Source: CAYVTM01 sp964454645
GTDB taxonomy: Bacteria; Bacteroidota; Bacteroidia; Sphingobacteriales; Sphingobacteriaceae
DNA: 64,000 nucleotides
Direction of reading: 5' to 3'
NCBI GenBank assembly: GCA_964454645.1
Contig: CAYVTM010000004.1
Coordinates: 62,001 to 126,000 of the forward strand
Under the pieces are notes generated by a model that did not search any database, was not told the DNA's origin, and was given only the letters and a program-made list of their open reading frames with translations. Positions 1 through 8,600 of this stretch are shown in pieces; position 1 is the first letter of the stretch; each line of letters begins with the position of its first letter. The position numbers and the translations under genes were made by a program.

Positions 1-65
1 GCAACTTTTTCTGGCCAGTGGCTGTTCATAACAATTCATATTAAAATCGATTGCATTAAGAAGCC

Positions 66-2084
66 TTATTTAGGCAGAACTACTTTCACACAAGTGCCTT
101 TTTCAAATTCACTCTCTATGGAAATATTCCCCTTGTTTGCTTCTACATATTCTTTGCATAACAATAATCCCAGACCGATTCCTTTTTCTCCCCTGGTACC
201 GAAAGTGCTGTGATAATTATTTGTAAAAACCTTTGCCATTTGTTCGGGCTTCATTCCCACTCCACTATCACGAATACTTATTTCTACATGCGTATCATTT
301 TCCATGGTACTTATTTCGATATATCCATTCTCTCTTGTAAATTTAATAGCATTTGCGAGAATATTCCTAAAGACGATAGTAATTTGTTCCTGATTTACAT
401 TTGCCCAAAGAGCTTCCGGTAAACGATTGCAGATTTTAACCTGTTTCTCTTCCAGATGGCTGTTTAATACCACTAAAGTTGAACGAATCATATCGGAAAG
501 GTCACATATTTTTACCAGGGGTTGTTTCCCTTTATGGAAGGCCCCTGAAGCCCAGCGGAGCAAGGTGTCGAGCAGTTCATTTACTACATTCAGTTGTTTA
601 ATTAAATCAGCTTTTGCAAAGTCGCGCTCTTCTTCCGTTAGTTCCTGCTCATCGATCGACATGAAACCGCTTAACGCCGCAATAGGTCCGCGTATATCGT
701 GTGCTATAATAGCTAATATTTTATCTTTAAAAACGTTCAGTTCTGTAATTCTTGTATTCAGTTCCTGTAATTCTGTCAGATTCTTTTTCGATAGTTTGTA
801 ATTTCTCCAGATCAGATAAATAATTACCGAACCTAATACGGCAAGCACAAGAGCAATTATCAGATAGGCTTTGGTTAAAGTATTTTTTTTGGTAAGAAGA
901 TCAATTTGATAGGCTTTGGTAATATTATCAAACATCTGATAAAAATTCACTCCCGACAATTCCGATTTGGATTTCTCGAAAGAATCTTTTAAAAGCGTAT
1001 AATCCCGGAAACTATTGTATGCTTTGTTTGTATTTCCCAAGGTTTCATGGTATTTCCACTTTAATCTTAATAATCTCAACTCGGCTTCAGGGTGAGGTAT
1101 GCTATCTATCGAATGACGAATACTGTCAATCATTATTTCTGCCTCATGTATCCGGTTAGTTTGCAGGTACAGTTCGGCAAGCTTAACCATTGTTAATTGA
1201 GCGTCTCCAATTTCATAACCTTTACGATAGTTAATCTGAATACTTTTCGACAAAAAATCTTCCGCAGTCCGGTACTCTCCGGTTTGCATTAATACGCCTC
1301 CCAGGTTTCCATACACAATCGCCCGGACAACTTGCTTATACCGGTGTTGTTCCGCTACACGATGTTGGTTCTTATCTAAAAACTTTAAGGTTTTATGATA
1401 AGAATGTACAGCACTATCCATTTTCCCGAGACGTTCGTACACAATACCAATATTATCCAGGTATCCCCAGGCCAATCGGAATGTCCGGAAATAGTCAGCA
1501 TCCGAACAATTACTTATATCCGACAATGCCTGTCGATAATGGACAAGCGCTTCTTTGTATTTTCCCTGAGCATAAAATATAGAGGCAAGATTTCCGGTTA
1601 ACTCGGCAATCGAACAAGGATCTGAATATTGTATTCCAAACTTCCAACCGTCGTAATAGGTTTGTATAGCTTCATCATAACGGCCTTGCGAAAATAAAAC
1701 GAACCCTTTCGCCGAAAATGCGTCAATATAATCCTGAGGATACTGCATGGAGATATCACGTAAGACCAGGAGCATACTATCGGCATATATCAATGCAGCA
1801 TCGTAAATTTTTTCCCGCTCTGAAAACAGATCGCATTTCATTTCATACTTACGATATAAATCGTAAGCGCCGACATTATCGAATGCTGCGTATGAAGAAT
1901 CTAAATAGGATAGAGCCCCGGAGAAATTTCCCGAATCGAATAATTTCTGGGCATCTGAAATTACCTTGTCGAAGTACTCAGGATGTTGGTGCTTTTGATA
2001 AGGCTTATTACAGGATAAGTACACCATGCCTAATAGCATAGCACACAACAGCTTATAAGATTTATAAACGCTTTTCGATTGCAT
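66..2084 (-). CDS. TPR-repeat sensor histidine kinase, membrane anchored
   Basis: A 672-residue sensor kinase. Residues 1-25 look like a lipoprotein signal ending in LSC (Cys25). About ten TPR-like helical repeats fill residues 35-365, one membrane helix lies at about 406-426, and a HisKA dimerisation domain follows with the phospho-acceptor in AHDIRGP (His462). The catalytic domain has an N box (NILANAIKF, about 574), DSGVGM (about 606) and GIGLGL (about 635). The TPR part should therefore face the periplasm and the kinase the cytosol. The frame opens 7 codons earlier at a TTG, but the ATG at 2084 starts the signal sequence and sits inside an 18-bp palindrome. No response regulator is adjacent on the same strand; the nearest is the NarL-type gene at 3659. 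HisKA kinases are not the usual partners of NarL-type regulators, so pairing is only a guess. Confidence 0.88.
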   Translation of the reverse strand: MQSKSVYKSYKLLCAMLLGMVYLSCNKPYQKHQHPEYFDKVISDAQKLFDSGNFSGALSYLDSSYAAFDNVGAYDLYRKYEMKCDLFSEREKIYDAALIYADSMLLVLRDISMQYPQDYIDAFSAKGFVLFSQGRYDEAIQTYYDGWKFGIQYSDPCSIAELTGNLASIFYAQGKYKEALVHYRQALSDISNCSDADYFRTFRLAWGYLDNIGIVYERLGKMDSAVHSYHKTLKFLDKNQHRVAEQHRYKQVVRAIVYGNLGGVLMQTGEYRTAEDFLSKSIQINYRKGYEIGDAQLTMVKLAELYLQTNRIHEAEIMIDSIRHSIDSIPHPEAELRLLRLKWKYHETLGNTNKAYNSFRDYTLLKDSFEKSKSELSGVNFYQMFDNITKAYQIDLLTKKNTLTKAYLIIALVLAVLGSVIIYLIWRNYKLSKKNLTELQELNTRITELNVFKDKILAIIAHDIRGPIAALSGFMSIDEQELTEEERDFAKADLIKQLNVVNELLDTLLRWASGAFHKGKQPLVKICDLSDMIRSTLVVLNSHLEEKQVKICNRLPEALWANVNQEQITIVFRNILANAIKFTRENGYIEISTMENDTHVEISIRDSGVGMKPEQMAKVFTNNYHSTFGTRGEKGIGLGLLLCKEYVEANKGNISIESEFEKGTCVKVVLPK

Positions 2085-2096
2085 AAATTTATGCAA
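2079..2096. repeat. 18-bp perfect palindrome over the sensor-kinase start codon
   Basis: TTGCATAAATTTATGCAA is its own reverse complement. It contains the presumed ATG of the minus-strand sensor kinase (2082-2084). It could be a repressor site or an RNA hairpin masking the start codon. Only the symmetry is directly seen. Confidence 0.6.
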
Positions 2097-2369
2097 GATA
2101 AGCAATCTATCATAACCTTGTAATTAATTTCCAAGCATTTTAGATAGAATAGAAAATATAGCATAAAATTTTTGATATGCGCTTTGAGCCCTCTGCGGTT
2201 CCTCTTTTATAAACCACAAAGTTCACAGAGATGTATTCCTTTTATTTCTATTAAAATACCGGCTATTTATTGATTATCAGAATACTATATTTTAATCTTC
2301 GAATCAAATTGAAGGGTTTATATATATTGGAATATTCTTTTAATTTTACCGCTTCTAAGTTATATACTC
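2097..2369. other. Intergenic region between divergent sensor kinase and pgk
   Basis: This AT-rich stretch holds no open frame or RNA gene that I can recognise. A TAATTTTA sequence at 2341-2348, 22 bp before the pgk ATG, resembles a degenerate Bacteroidota -7 element (TAnnTTTG), but no TTG lies at the expected distance upstream. Confidence 0.5.
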
Positions 2370-3560
2370 ATGAAGACAGTTGATTCTATTAATTTTCAGC
2401 GAAAACGCGCGTTGATTCGTGTTGATTTTAATGTTCCTTTAAATTCATCCTTTCAGATCACCGACGATACCCGTATTCAGGCTGCATTGCCAACCATCCG
2501 AAAAATATTAAACGATGGAGGTTCGCTTGTATTAATGTCGCATCTGGGCCGTCCGAAAGAAGGTCCTGCTGAAAAATATTCTTTAAAACATTTAGTAGCG
2601 CATCTTTCAGAATTATGTAATACACAAGTACAATTTTCCGATGACTGTATTTCGGAAGATGCTTATACAAAATCTGCTAAACTAACAGCAGGTGAAATCC
2701 TTTTATTAGAAAATTTACGTTTTTATAAAGAAGAAGAAAAAGGCGATGTAGCATTCGCCGAAAAATTAGCGAGGCATGGAAATATTTATGTGAATGATGC
2801 TTTTGGAACAGCACATCGTGCACATGCTTCAACAACTATCGTAGCACAATTCTTCCCGAAAGCAAAATGCTTTGGATATGTGATGGCAAATGAAATTAAA
2901 AATGCCGATAAAATTTTAACAAATGCAGAACGTCCTTTTACCGCAATTATGGGTGGTGCAAAAGTTTCCGATAAAATTTTATTGATCGAAAATTTATTGG
3001 ATAAAGTCGATCATCTGATTATCGGAGGCGGAATGGCTTATACTTTTGCTAAGGCAATGGGCGGTTCTGTAGGTTCTTCATTAGTAGAAGAAGATAAATT
3101 GGAATTAGCAAAATCGCTTATCCAAAAAGCAATTAATCAGGATATAAATTTGGCTTTGCCGATAGATTCCATTATAGCGGATGCTTTCGATAAAGATGCG
3201 AATACAGATATGGCTATGAACGATGCTATTAAAGAGGGGTGGATGGGATTGGATATCGGCCCAAAATCGATTGCAAATTTCGAAGCAATTATTGTGGAAT
3301 CTAAAACCATTTTGTGGAACGGTCCGATGGGTGTATTTGAAATGAACAAGTTCGAGAAGGGAACAAAATCTATTGCTCTGGCTGTGGTAAAAGCTACACA
3401 AGCCGGAGCATTCTCTTTAATCGGGGGGGGGGACTCAGCTGCTGCTGTTGCTAAGTTTAATTTAAGCGACCAGGTATCTTATGTCTCAACCGGAGGAGGA
3501 GCATTGCTGGAATACATGGAGGGGAAAGTACTTCCGGGTGTGAAAGCAATCCTGGAATAA
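2370..3560 (+). CDS. pgk: Phosphoglycerate kinase
   Basis: Catalyses 1,3-bisphosphoglycerate + ADP to 3-phosphoglycerate + ATP in glycolysis, in the cytosol. The 396-residue length is normal for a bacterial enzyme. The N-terminal signature RVDFNVPLN (about 17-25), the substrate motif SHLGRPKE (about 57-64), AFGTAHRAHAS (about 144-154), the nucleotide loop GGAKVSDK and the C-terminal glycine motif IGGGDSAAA (about 351-359) are all present. The glycine motif is written with ten consecutive G at 3423-3432, a homopolymer liable to slippage or sequencing error; the frame is intact here. It is a single gene between two unlike signalling genes and needs no tie to them. Confidence 0.97.
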   Translation: MKTVDSINFQRKRALIRVDFNVPLNSSFQITDDTRIQAALPTIRKILNDGGSLVLMSHLGRPKEGPAEKYSLKHLVAHLSELCNTQVQFSDDCISEDAYTKSAKLTAGEILLLENLRFYKEEEKGDVAFAEKLARHGNIYVNDAFGTAHRAHASTTIVAQFFPKAKCFGYVMANEIKNADKILTNAERPFTAIMGGAKVSDKILLIENLLDKVDHLIIGGGMAYTFAKAMGGSVGSSLVEEDKLELAKSLIQKAINQDINLALPIDSIIADAFDKDANTDMAMNDAIKEGWMGLDIGPKSIANFEAIIVESKTILWNGPMGVFEMNKFEKGTKSIALAVVKATQAGAFSLIGGGDSAAAVAKFNLSDQVSYVSTGGGALLEYMEGKVLPGVKAILE

Positions 3561-3603
3561 ATGGTTTGGAGAACTTTCTGTTTTGATTATTCTTGATGAG
3601 GGA

Positions 3604-3632
3604 TTGTTTCATGGAAAGAAAGTGTATTTTTA
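3604..3632 (+). promoter_or_regulatory. Possible promoter of the response-regulator gene
   Basis: TTG at 3604-3606 followed after 18 bp by TATTTTTA (3625-3632), a loose match to the Bacteroidota -33/-7 pair, 27 bp before the ATG at 3659. The last G of the consensus is replaced by A, so this is tentative. Confidence 0.3.
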
Positions 3633-3658
3633 TAAGAACATTTCTACTCGTTTAAATT

Positions 3659-4294
3659 ATGAATCCTGTTAAACTGCTTATTGCCGATGATCATACCCTG
3701 ATTATCGATGGTTTGAAAAGTACGCTTTCGGATGTGCCGGAAGTAGAGTTGGTGGGGTTCGCTAAGGATGGGAATGAAGTAATGGCACTTGTCGCTAAGC
3801 ATAAAGTCGATCTCATTTTGTTGGATATCAATATGCCTGAAATGAGTGGTTACGAAACCGCTCTGGCATTAAAAAAATCATATCCCGGAATTAAAATCAT
3901 TGCACTTACCATGTACGATGATATGGCTCATCTGAATAAAATGTTGCAAGCCGGAGTACGGGGTTATCTCTTAAAATCTGTCCGTAAAGAAGAATTACTT
4001 TTAGCAATAGATAAAGTGATGGATGGTGCACAGCATTTCAGCTCTGAAATGACATTAACACTTACTAAAAATTCCAATCATTCATTAATTGTTACTACGC
4101 GTGAAAAGCTTACTCCACGGGAGTTGGAAGTACTCGTACTTATTGTACAGGGACTTTCGAATAATAAAATCGCCGAGTTATTAAACGTCAGTATCCGGAC
4201 TATCGAAACACATCGCACTAACCTCATGCGTAAAGCAGGTGTTAATAAAGTTGCCGAATTAATTAAGTATGCGTATCAAAACAAGTTAGTGTAA
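3659..4294 (+). CDS. NarL/FixJ-family response regulator (REC plus LuxR-type HTH)
   Basis: A 211-residue two-component response regulator. The receiver domain (1-120) has the acidic pair Asp10-Asp11, the phospho-acceptor Asp56 in LLDINMP, the switch Thr84 and the conserved Lys105 in GYLLKS. The output domain (about 148-211) is a GerE/LuxR helix-turn-helix starting LTPRELEVL and containing NKIAELLNVSIRTIETH. Such regulators bind two-fold symmetric sites of about 20 bp as dimers. Three nucleotides after its stop codon lies the first of three identical 20-bp inverted repeats in this window (4298, 4779, 11138), so this protein is the obvious candidate to bind them. That link is inferred from position and site symmetry only. 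Its kinase is not identified; the TPR kinase at 66-2084 is the nearest candidate. Confidence 0.93.
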   Translation: MNPVKLLIADDHTLIIDGLKSTLSDVPEVELVGFAKDGNEVMALVAKHKVDLILLDINMPEMSGYETALALKKSYPGIKIIALTMYDDMAHLNKMLQAGVRGYLLKSVRKEELLLAIDKVMDGAQHFSSEMTLTLTKNSNHSLIVTTREKLTPRELEVLVLIVQGLSNNKIAELLNVSIRTIETHRTNLMRKAGVNKVAELIKYAYQNKLV

Positions 4295-4297
4295 TCT

Positions 4298-4369
4298 TCT
4301 ACGTATTTTTACTTAGATAAAATACGTAGAAAGTGGTATTGACAGTATAACTTTAGCTAACGACATTTG
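4298..4369 (+). promoter_or_regulatory. 72-bp operator-promoter module, copy A
   Basis: An imperfect inverted repeat TCTACGTATTTTTACTTAGA (4298-4317) is followed after 20 bp by ATTGAC (4338-4343) and, 20 bp after its TTG, by GACATTTG (4362-4369). The second element differs from the Bacteroidota -7 consensus TAnnTTTG only in its first base. The spacer holds an additional TACGTAGA half-site (4323-4330). The gene start at 4424 follows 55 bp later. Copies B (4779) and C (11138) have identical spacing. Confidence 0.8.
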
Positions 4370-4423
4370 GGTAATGAATTGAAAAGATAAGATTCAGCTC
4401 TCGTTTACCTAAAAATTAATGTC

Positions 4424-4711
4424 ATGCGTACAACCGAAATTTTAGACCCAAACGAATCCCGATTCGAAACACAGATACTGAATAGCACAAACGGTAAGGT
4501 ATTGGAAATTGAAATCAAAGGAGATGTAGAAGAGCATGTGTATCTTTCCCTGCTGAATTCGTTCGGGCAGTGTGTGTACACGCAAAAAGGTGTATTTAAT
4601 AATACAAATACAACCATCAAAGTAGATGTATCGATCTTTAAACCCGGATTGTATTTCTTAAGTATGATTAAAGGCGGCAATATCTTACGTCGCTATATAC
4701 AAGTACCCTAA
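4424..4711 (+). CDS. Stand-alone T9SS C-terminal-domain-like protein
   Basis: A 95-residue protein that matches the pattern of a type IX sorting domain almost from end to end: a DPNE start (about 10-13) where cargo proteins have YPNP, hydrophobic strands VYLSLLNSFGQCVYT (about 42-56), IFKPGLYFLSM (about 74-84) and a closing RRYIQV. No Sec signal peptide and no cargo domain precede it, so it cannot be a normal T9SS substrate. It has its own promoter module (4298-4369) and its own terminator (4740). The 90-residue gene at 11229 is of the same kind and has the same promoter. Possible roles include a cytosolic decoy, chaperone or regulator, or a relic; none is shown. The start is the first ATG after the promoter. 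Confidence 0.72.
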   Translation: MRTTEILDPNESRFETQILNSTNGKVLEIEIKGDVEEHVYLSLLNSFGQCVYTQKGVFNNTNTTIKVDVSIFKPGLYFLSMIKGGNILRRYIQVP

Positions 4712-4739
4712 CAATCATCATAATGTGTTAAATTAAGGG

Positions 4740-4772
4740 GCCGCTTCAGTATTGGAGCGGCTTATTTTTTTC
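4740..4772 (+). terminator. Rho-independent terminator after the small CTD gene
   Basis: GCCGCTTC (4740-4747) pairs with GGAGCGGC (4754-4761) around a 6-nt loop and is followed by TTATTTTTTTC. It isolates the 95-residue gene from the next promoter module. Confidence 0.88.
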
Positions 4773-4778
4773 AGTTCT

Positions 4779-4850
4779 TCTACGTAAAAATACGTAGATA
4801 AATTCCGTATTTCACCCGATTGACCGCTTCGTATATGTTTAGGAATTTTG
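4779..4850 (+). promoter_or_regulatory. 72-bp operator-promoter module, copy B
   Basis: The best copy: TCTACGTAAAAATACGTAGA (4779-4798) has perfect 8-bp arms and a 4-bp centre. Then come 20 bp, ATTGAC (4819-4824), 20 bp from the TTG, and GAATTTTG (4843-4850). The ATG at 4878 lies 28 bp downstream. A longer frame starting at the TTG at 4848 is excluded because that codon lies inside the -7 element. Confidence 0.83.
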
Positions 4851-4877
4851 TTCGAAACTTATACTGAATTAAAATAT

Positions 4878-5042
4878 ATGAGCACAAATTTACCCTTAGG
4901 TCAATTACCGGGCATTGTCGGTATCAAAATTAATTCTTTTACCTTCCCGGCTATTGCCGAACCTGAAGAGCTCCAGAGCGAGCCATCTGAACAGGAAGAG
5001 CAATCCAACGATCCGGACGAGCAGGAGCATACAGATAAATAG
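4878..5042 (+). CDS. Small acidic protein, 54 residues, unknown function
   Basis: I do not recognise this protein. It has a neutral N-terminal half rich in Leu, Gly, Ile and Phe (about 1-28) and an extremely acidic C-terminal half of Glu, Asp, Gln, Ser and Pro with no hydrophobic residues (about 29-54). There is no signal peptide, no membrane helix and no cysteine. That it is a real gene is supported by its own copy of the 72-bp promoter module just upstream and a hairpin terminator that begins in its stop codon. The architecture of a short hydrophobic patch plus an acidic tail would suit a peptide that binds a basic partner, but this is conjecture. Confidence 0.62.
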   Translation: MSTNLPLGQLPGIVGIKINSFTFPAIAEPEELQSEPSEQEEQSNDPDEQEHTDK

Positions 5043-5069
5043 GTATTATTATAATTATACCTTTTTTTT
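5041..5069 (+). terminator. Hairpin terminator after the 54-residue gene
   Basis: AGGTAT (5041-5046) pairs with ATACCT (5057-5062) and the AT-rich inner bases extend the stem after one mismatch. A run of eight T ends at 5069. The stem begins inside the TAG stop codon. Confidence 0.7.
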
Positions 5070-5079
5070 GTGACCTTTT

Positions 5080-5526
5080 ATGAGGATATTTATACAGATG
5101 AAATTGCAGCTGATGCTTCTCTGTTTAGGGTCCTTGCTTCTTTCCTTTTGTTCCGGAACGGAGTATAAGGTAATTGCTGCAAGCAAAGAGAAACGCTTAC
5201 CGGGAACAAGACAAGGACAGGTCTTCGACGAGTATAAGGTTTTGTTAAAACCGAAGAGAAATACAGGAGTTCTCAATCCTGAACAGGTATGGTTGGAAGG
5301 AATGAATTATACGTTTAAAGATTCGCTTCATAAGCCCTTGTTTTTTTATCAGGAGAATACTGATTTATATCTTATATTTACAAGTAATATGTTGGTGCCC
5401 GACTCCGCTCATCAACATTCTCATAAAGATGATCTGATTATCTTCTATCGTTCTCAGGGAAGAAAAAAAATGCAATCCATTCGGATCGAACATCTGAAAC
5501 GTCTGGAAAAGAATATACCTAATTAA
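5080..5526 (+). CDS. Putative exported protein or lipoprotein, unknown function
   Basis: A 148-residue protein (142 if started at the ATG at 5098). Residues 7-25 form a hydrophobic leader rich in Leu, ending in SFCSG. The Cys would be a lipobox position, although Phe before the Cys is not a typical residue there. The mature part is basic and polar with no motif that I recognise; a His-rich HQHSHKDD segment sits near residues 115-122. It follows the terminator of the 54-residue gene by 10 bp and precedes the giant T9SS protein by 91 bp, so it may be co-transcribed with the latter. It could be an outer-membrane or periplasmic accessory factor, but nothing in the sequence proves a role. Confidence 0.6.
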   Translation: MRIFIQMKLQLMLLCLGSLLLSFCSGTEYKVIAASKEKRLPGTRQGQVFDEYKVLLKPKRNTGVLNPEQVWLEGMNYTFKDSLHKPLFFYQENTDLYLIFTSNMLVPDSAHQHSHKDDLIIFYRSQGRKKMQSIRIEHLKRLEKNIPN

Positions 5527-5617
5527 TTTTTTATGAAATGACCATGAAAATACTTTGTACAAACGATAAATGATTATTGGGTCATTCCGTGTGACCTTAA
5601 ACGAAAACTATAAACAC

Positions 5618-8600
5618 ATGAAAAGATACATACTCTTTGTATTCCTGTTTTTTGCTATACCTGCCTTAGCACAGGATAATAATTATGCGGCCATGATGAG
5701 GGATCCCAACGCAAGTTTTCACGATATTAAACAAGCGTTCGAAAATTTTTGGGAAGGAAAAGAAGTGAAAAAAGGTAAGGGGTATAAACAGTTTCGTCGC
5801 TGGGAATATTTCATGAGCAGACGTGTGAATGCTGAAGGCTTTTTGCCTTTAGATATCATTGCGGCCGAGTTAGAAAATGTGCAGGCGATGAAAAAAAATC
5901 AGCAGAAAGGAATGGCTTCGGGTAATTGGGTACCCTTAGGTCCAACGCTTGTGCCTAATAACGGTTTGTCGTACCCCGCAGCAGGAATTGGCCGTGTGAA
6001 CTGTATCCGCTTCGATCCACAGAATCCTAATATTATCTGGGTGGGAACACCCGGTGGCGGGTTATGGAAGTCCGGCAACGGTGGAACAAGTTGGACAAGC
6101 AATACCGATCAGTTTACAAATTTAGGCATAAGCGATATTGCCATACATCCTGCAAACTCTCAGATAATGTATATCGCCACAGGTGATGCAGATGCAGGAG
6201 ATACCTATAGTTATGGGGTTTTAAAATCGACCGATGCCGGACAAACTTTTTCGGCAACAGGTTTATCTTTCGCCGTCAATAATGGTGTTCGTATCGCAAG
6301 AATTTTAATAGATCCTGTTAATCCGGATATATTAATTGCCGCGACAAATTCCGGAATTTACCGGACTGCCAATGCAGGTACCTCCTGGTCGAATGTACAA
6401 TCGGGAAATTTTTATGATCTGGAATTTAAGCCCGGCGATAATCAAACCGTATATGCATCCACATATCTGAATGGAGGCACTACCGGATCGGTTTATCGCT
6501 CCGTAAATAACGGTTCAACCTGGGCACGTATAACAAACGGATTACCAGTTTCGGATGTGATACGTATTGCCTTGGCGGTATCGGAACAAAACCCGAATGT
6601 GGTTTATGCACTTGCCGGGAATGCTACCGATTACGGATACAAAGGTTTATATAAATCGACCAATAGCGGAACCAGTTTTACCTTGGTGCACAGCAGTCCG
6701 AATATTTTGACACATGAAGAAGACGGTACAGGCAGCGGCGGCCAGGCCTGGTACGATTTAGCAATAGCTGCATCACCTCTGGATGCAAATACAGTATACG
6801 TAGGAGGAGTGAATGTATGGAAATCGACCAATGGTGGAAGCACTTTTACGATTACGGGACATTGGTATGCGGGCGGTGCCGGGAATATTCCCTTCATCCA
6901 TGCCGATCAACATGCACTCGAATTTCAACCCGGAACTTCCACAATTTTTTCAGGTAATGATGGAGGTATTCGTAAATCGACAAATGCAGGAGGATTATGG
7001 AACGACCTGAGTAACGGATTACAGATTATGCAATTCTATCGTTTGAGTAATTCGCATACCAATGCAAATATTATTGCAGCCGGCGCACAAGATAATGGAA
7101 CACATCGCATGAACAATGGAAGCTGGGCCGTAGTATATGGAGGAGATGGTATGGAATGTATTATCGATTATACCAATGCCAATATCATGTATGCGACTTA
7201 TCAATACGGGAATTTAGCAAGATCCACGAACGGCGGTGCATCTTTCTCTTCAATTGTTCCTGCCGGTGCGGGTGATGGCGCTTGGGTTACTCCCTATGTG
7301 ATTCACCCCATATCGAATACTACTTTGTATGCCGGCTATAACGATATCTATAAAACTACTAACAGCGGTTCAGGCTGGACGATGGTGTACTCGAATCCTA
7401 ATGGCTCAACAAAATTTGAGTCAATGGCGATCTCAAAAAGTAACCCGGATGTTGTATATGCAGGTACTTATAATAAATTGTATAAGACAACCAATGCCGG
7501 AACAAACTGGACCGATGTTACTTCCGGTTTACCGGTTTCATCTACCTCTATCACATACATAGCCATATCGGCCACAGATGCGAATAAAGTATGGGTGACT
7601 TTCTCAGGATACAATGCTGCAAACAAAGTGTTTTATTCAGCAAACGGAGGCAGCTCCTGGACAAATGTTTCATCCGGACTACCCAATCTTCCGGTAAACT
7701 GTATTGTATATGAAGACGGATCGGCAGATGCTCTATATGCAGGTACTGATGTGGGTGTATATTATAAAGATAATAGTCAGGCTTGGACAATGTTTGCAAG
7801 CGGTTTGCCGAATGTAATTGTAAACGAGCTGGAGATACATTATCCTACATCTAAAATTCGTGCGGCAACCTATGGCCGTGGAATTTGGGAATCGGATTTA
7901 TATGTTGCAGTCGTAGCTCCTGTTGCTGATTTTACTGCAAGTGCAACAAGTATCACTGAAAGTTCTGCGATTAGCTTTACCGATCAATCGATGAATATAC
8001 CTACTGCATGGTCATGGTCCTTTCCCGGAGCAACACCTTCTTCTTCAACGATGCCTAACCCAACGAACATTTTATATACGGTACCCGGTGTTTACGATGT
8101 TATCCTAACAGTTACAAACGCTGCCGGGAATGATACAGAAACAAAGAACGGATACATTACCGTTAATGCAAATACTCTTGCTCCTGTTGCCAATTTTATC
8201 AGTTCCGATACAATGATTACGAAAGGGCAATCCGTACAATACGACGATCTGTCCTTACATCTTCCCAATACATGGTCATGGGAATTTGATGGCGGTACTC
8301 CGGCAACTTCAAATGCACAACAGGTAACGGTTACTTATCATACTCCCGGAATATACAATGTGAAACTAATCGTTTCGAATGCCAACGGTTCCGATTCCGT
8401 ATTCAAACAAAATACCATCCGGGTAATGGATGCCGGAATAAGTAATTGTCCGAAATGGCTTACGAAAGCGAGTGGTTTTACAATACCTTCACGTGGAATT
8501 AATAGCATTCAGTGTCTAAGTCCGAATGTGGCGTGGGCTCTGGCTTACGATGGTTCCGGAGGAGGAGCGAATATCCGTCAGTACACAAAAACAACCGATG

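Noticed and set aside
3423..3432. Frameshift in pgk at the G10 run
   Set aside because: The frame continues correctly through GGGDS to a normal C-terminus.
66..4294. Sensor kinase and response regulator as a proven two-component pair
   Set aside because: They are on opposite strands with pgk between, and a HisKA kinase is not the usual partner of a NarL-type regulator.
4298..4317. Inverted repeat as terminator of the response-regulator gene
   Set aside because: AT-rich weak stem without T run, and the same repeat recurs in front of promoters at fixed distance.
4848..4877. TTG start for the small acidic protein
   Set aside because: The TTG is part of the GAATTTTG promoter box of module B.
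5080..5526. Confident lipoprotein call
   Set aside because: The residue before the candidate lipid Cys is Phe, which does not fit the usual lipobox.
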